A DNA stretch of 64,000 nt from assembly GCA_047619685.1 (NCBI GenBank), contig JBLHLC010000024.1, forward strand, positions 5,185 to 69,184. The letters run 5' to 3'. Position numbers and translations under genes: made by a program. How positions within the stretch are numbered: position 1 is the stretch's first letter; every line of letters begins with the position of its first letter. Below, in pieces: positions 61,159-64,000 of the stretch. This stretch comes from JABDJZ01 sp047619685. GTDB taxonomy: Bacteria; Bacteroidota; Rhodothermia; Rhodothermales; UBA10348. The notes below the pieces were generated by a model that worked only from the letters and a program-made list of their open reading frames with translations, ran no database searches and was not told the origin of the DNA.

Positions 61159-64000
61159 ATGTACATGATCGCCCAGAGACCGACGAACACCACCAGGTGG
61201 ACCGTGCTCATTCTTGTCTGCCTCTTTGTGGGTTCTCTCGGAGCTGAGTCAGCGGCCGCGCGTCAGGAGAAAGACAGGTCAGACGAAGCGCTTGCCGTGA
61301 AACGGCTGGAGCAAAAAGAGCGCAACTTGGCGAGAAACGTCTATCTCTTCAATCTTCTGCGGGATCCCGCCACTAACCAGATTCCGCCTGCCGCAAGGTT
61401 GAATGAGGTGAAGTTCGCGGCTCAGATGCCCTCGGTGGGCGACTTGTCGAATAAGAGTCAAGCTGTTACCTACGCATGGAATGAGGCTGGTCCAACCGAT
61501 GTTGGGGGAAGGACCCGAGCACTTGTCGTGGATCTTGACAATTCTTCGATTTTGATAGCTGGAGGGGCTGGCGGAGGGATTTGGCGCTCGACCAACAGCG
61601 GTACTTCGTGGACGCTGGTCTCCGACCCCCACTTTGGTATTACCGCAATCGCCCAGGACCCAAGGGCCGGTTTCCGAACCACCTGGTACGCATCGACGGG
61701 CGAATCAAAGGGGACCTTCGATTCGAACTCGGGGGTTGGTGCGAATCTCTTTGGGTCGGGCCTGTACAAGTCAACTGACAATGGCGCCTCGTGGAGTCAA
61801 GTCCAGTCGGCCGGGGACCCCTACTCATGGGACACGGACTACGACTTCGTGAGCCGCGTGGTGGTCAGTCCGACCACCGGAACGGTCGTGTTCGCCGAGA
61901 ACTCTGAGGGGCTGTATCGGTCCAGTGACGGAGCCGCCAGTTTTGCCAATGTCTATGGCACAACAAATTCGCACCCGTGGTCTGATGTCGCAGTTGACGC
62001 CGCGGGTAATTTCATTGCGGTCCTGGCTGGCGCTGTAGGCGCATCGACCAACGGCGTCTACCGATCAACGGATGACGGAGTGACATGGAGCCCCGTCGGT
62101 ACATTCCCGGACCCGTTCAATACAGGGTACACGCGGTCGGTGATTGCTCTGGCACCAAGCGACCAGGATGTCCTCTACGTGATGACCTACATGGGCGCAA
62201 AAAAGACTGTCTCCGGAGTTTCGGTCGAAGACGTGCGATTCCACAAGATCACAATCTCGACGGGGACCTATGAGGATAGGACAGCCAACGTTCCGCTATT
62301 CCTCCGTGGCGACCTGAGCCTTGGCAGCGGAAGTCTGGACACGCAGGGCGGTTACAATATGGCCATCGCCGTACATCCGACCGACGCCGATCACGTCTTT
62401 ATTGGTGGGACAAGCCTCTTCCGCTCCCGTGACGGCTTCGCGACGGCCGTAACCCAAAACGATGGGTGGATCGGCGGCTACGCAATCGTTGACAATTTCA
62501 GCCAGTACGCCAACCACCACCCTGATAACCACACCGTTTTCTTCGACCCAGGGTCCGCCAACCGTCTCTACTCGGGCCATGACGGCGGATTGTCCGTGTC
62601 CAACGACGTGTCCGGTGTGGGTCCAATCACCTGGACAAAGCTGAACAACGGGTACAATGTGACTCAGTTTTTCACTGTGTCGATTGCGCGCGCTTCCGGC
62701 GATGACAGGATTCTGGGAGGCACCCAGGACAATGGGAGCCCGTACTTCAGGTGGAACGGGACGACGGCAACGGCATCCGCAGATCTCTCGACTGGAGACG
62801 GCGCCGCTGGCTTCCTGGGGGCAACGTCCGTGTACAGCAGCTCTCAGAATGGTGGGGGTGGGTACGAAGTCGTCTCCCCCAGCAGCGACCCCTCTTTTGG
62901 CACGATGCAGGCACTTCAGCCTTGTACCAACTGCGGGCAGCTTTTCGTCAATCCTCTGGCGGTAAATCCCAACAACGAGACCAACACCTTCTATCCAGCA
63001 GGTGCCAACCTCTATCGGTTGGACAATGCGCTCAGTTGGACCCAACTTACCAACCTGACTCTGTCCACGGGCTACGGATTCAGTGCGCTGGCCATGTCAA
63101 CGGCCCCCGCTGACATCCTGTACTACGCGGCCTACTCTGCAACCGGCAGTCCCAAAATCTATCGGTTCGCCAACACCCTTACGGCTACCTCGGGCCAGAC
63201 CGAGATCTCCATTCCGGCTGCGGCAGTCGGCGGATACGTTGTCGACATCGCAGTTAATCCGACGGATGCCAACGAACTGCTAGTCGTGCTCTCCAACTAC
63301 AACGTAGTCGGTCTGTACCACTCGACAGACGCTGGGCAGAACTGGACGGCGGTCGAAGGCAACTTGAACGGCGCCAGCGGCCCCTCTTTCAGGGCAGCCG
63401 AGATCGTGCCGTTCGGCGGCGAAACGTCCTTCTGGCTCGGTACCAGCATCGGCCTGTACAAGACAGCAGCCTTGAACGGTGCTGGCACCGTTTGGGCGCA
63501 GGATGCTGCCGCTGCCTTGGGCATTTCGCCCGTCGCTGCCCTGGATTCCAGGCCGGCTGACGGACAGGTAGTTGCCGCGACCCACGGCAGAGGAATCTTC
63601 GTTGGAAGCGCAAGCGCATCTGTCAACGTTGCCCCGGTTGCGGCCGATGCCTCCGGGACCGGCAATGAGGACACAGGCATCGCGGTAACGCTGTCTGCCA
63701 CCGACGCGAATGGCGATGCACTGACGTATGCCCTTGCATCCAATCCGTCGAACGGAACGGCGGCCATAGTTGGCACTACGCTGACCTATACGCCAACCGC
63801 CGACTTCAACGGCGCGGACGCGCTGACCTTTACGGCAAGTGATGGCACGCTGACTTCGGCGGCGGCGGCGGTATCGCTCACGGTCGCGGCCGTCAACGAC
63901 ACCCCGAGTTTCACGCCAGGAGCCAACCAGTCGGTACAGGCCAATTCGGGAGCTCAGTCGGTGGCCGGTTGGGCCACGGCTATATCTTCAGGGCCGGCCA
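61159..64000 (+). CDS. large secreted BNR/propeller protein with cadherin-like repeats, C-terminus beyond window
   Basis: The frame is open from ATG 61159 to the window end (947 residues so far). A signal segment (LILVCLFVGSLGAESAAA) precedes sortilin/BNR-type propeller repeats (GGGIWRSTNSGTSW, GLYKSTDNGASWSQV, GVYRSTDDGVTWSPV, GLYHSTDAGQNWTAV). Then, from about residue 825, comes an Ig/cadherin-like tandem module (EDTGIAVTLSATDANGDALT, then FNGADALTFTASDGTLTSAA) whose second copy begins at the edge. This arrangement is typical of large type IX-secreted proteins. A cleft of CxxC (PCTNCGQ) occurs near residue 595. No sorting domain is visible because the end is outside the window. Confidence 0.85.
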   Translation, partial: MYMIAQRPTNTTRWTVLILVCLFVGSLGAESAAARQEKDRSDEALAVKRLEQKERNLARNVYLFNLLRDPATNQIPPAARLNEVKFAAQMPSVGDLSNKSQAVTYAWNEAGPTDVGGRTRALVVDLDNSSILIAGGAGGGIWRSTNSGTSWTLVSDPHFGITAIAQDPRAGFRTTWYASTGESKGTFDSNSGVGANLFGSGLYKSTDNGASWSQVQSAGDPYSWDTDYDFVSRVVVSPTTGTVVFAENSEGLYRSSDGAASFANVYGTTNSHPWSDVAVDAAGNFIAVLAGAVGASTNGVYRSTDDGVTWSPVGTFPDPFNTGYTRSVIALAPSDQDVLYVMTYMGAKKTVSGVSVEDVRFHKITISTGTYEDRTANVPLFLRGDLSLGSGSLDTQGGYNMAIAVHPTDADHVFIGGTSLFRSRDGFATAVTQNDGWIGGYAIVDNFSQYANHHPDNHTVFFDPGSANRLYSGHDGGLSVSNDVSGVGPITWTKLNNGYNVTQFFTVSIARASGDDRILGGTQDNGSPYFRWNGTTATASADLSTGDGAAGFLGATSVYSSSQNGGGGYEVVSPSSDPSFGTMQALQPCTNCGQLFVNPLAVNPNNETNTFYPAGANLYRLDNALSWTQLTNLTLSTGYGFSALAMSTAPADILYYAAYSATGSPKIYRFANTLTATSGQTEISIPAAAVGGYVVDIAVNPTDANELLVVLSNYNVVGLYHSTDAGQNWTAVEGNLNGASGPSFRAAEIVPFGGETSFWLGTSIGLYKTAALNGAGTVWAQDAAAALGISPVAALDSRPADGQVVAATHGRGIFVGSASASVNVAPVAADASGTGNEDTGIAVTLSATDANGDALTYALASNPSNGTAAIVGTTLTYTPTADFNGADALTFTASDGTLTSAAAAVSLTVAAVNDTPSFTPGANQSVQANSGAQSVAGWATAISSGPA

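Noticed and set aside
1..64000. tRNA, rRNA or CRISPR arrays.
   Set aside because: No cloverleaf with a GGTTCRAATCC-like arm, no rRNA signature and no evenly spaced direct repeats were seen. A tool-based search was not possible.

Overview
The window is GC-rich bacterial chromosomal DNA. It most likely comes from a Rhodothermota/Bacteroidota-type organism. The main evidence is that at least seven secreted proteins end in a type A C-terminal sorting domain (motif N/H-x-P-N-P-F-x-x-x-T followed by a G-x-Y-x-x-R tail), which that lineage uses for type IX secretion. Lipoproteins are abundant, and several starts lack a clear Shine-Dalgarno sequence. No rRNA, tRNA or CRISPR array was seen. The taxonomic placement is inference.

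Region 1 (1-9 kb): a ba3-type heme-copper oxidase operon on the minus strand (subunits IIa, II and I; subunit I runs off the left edge and is frameshifted). It is divergent from an Rrf2 iron-sulfur regulator, with two palindromes between them. Then come a histidine kinase coupled to a response regulator fused to a thioredoxin-reductase-like flavoprotein that lacks the CxxC pair, RecQ, an FG-GAP lipoprotein, and a probable methanethiol S-methyltransferase (MddA).

Region 2 (9-28 kb): an M14 carboxypeptidase with an MDR reductase, three lipoproteins of unknown function, and a GH81 endo-1,3-beta-glucanase (GH81-PKD-CBM6-sorting domain) translationally coupled to a sarcosine-oxidase-like flavoenzyme and preceded by a 20-bp palindrome. 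A minus-strand operon follows: a giant CotH/lamin-tail surface protein, an FkbM methyltransferase, an SDR, a RidA lipoprotein and a secreted MBL-fold hydrolase.

Region 3 (28-43.6 kb): DoxX, a GH29-like remnant, a PNPOx-like protein, a truncated and frameshifted ABC permease, a secreted serine hydrolase, an AhpD-like/branched-chain aminotransferase/cyclase cluster, and a divergent NarL-type regulator with a propeller-sensor histidine kinase. A 1,299-residue adhesin-like protein follows. Its leader carries an intrinsic-terminator hairpin immediately before the start codon.

Region 4 (43.6-64 kb): intact genes (MscS-family channel, class V aminotransferase, lipoprotein sulfatase, LolA-like protein and the 5' part of a large BNR/cadherin-like protein) alternate with damaged ones. 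The damaged loci are a sorting-domain protein with at least five lesions, a DUF1501 protein truncated at both ends, a C-X5-C repeat protein with an in-frame TAG, an internally deleted sulfatase, an FG-GAP protein with an in-frame TAA and a frameshift, a bicupin without a proper start, and a sorting-domain gene cut off by a deleted IS3 element. This contrast with the mostly intact first 28 kb is the most striking large-scale feature. Decay and assembly or sequencing error cannot be separated from this sequence alone.
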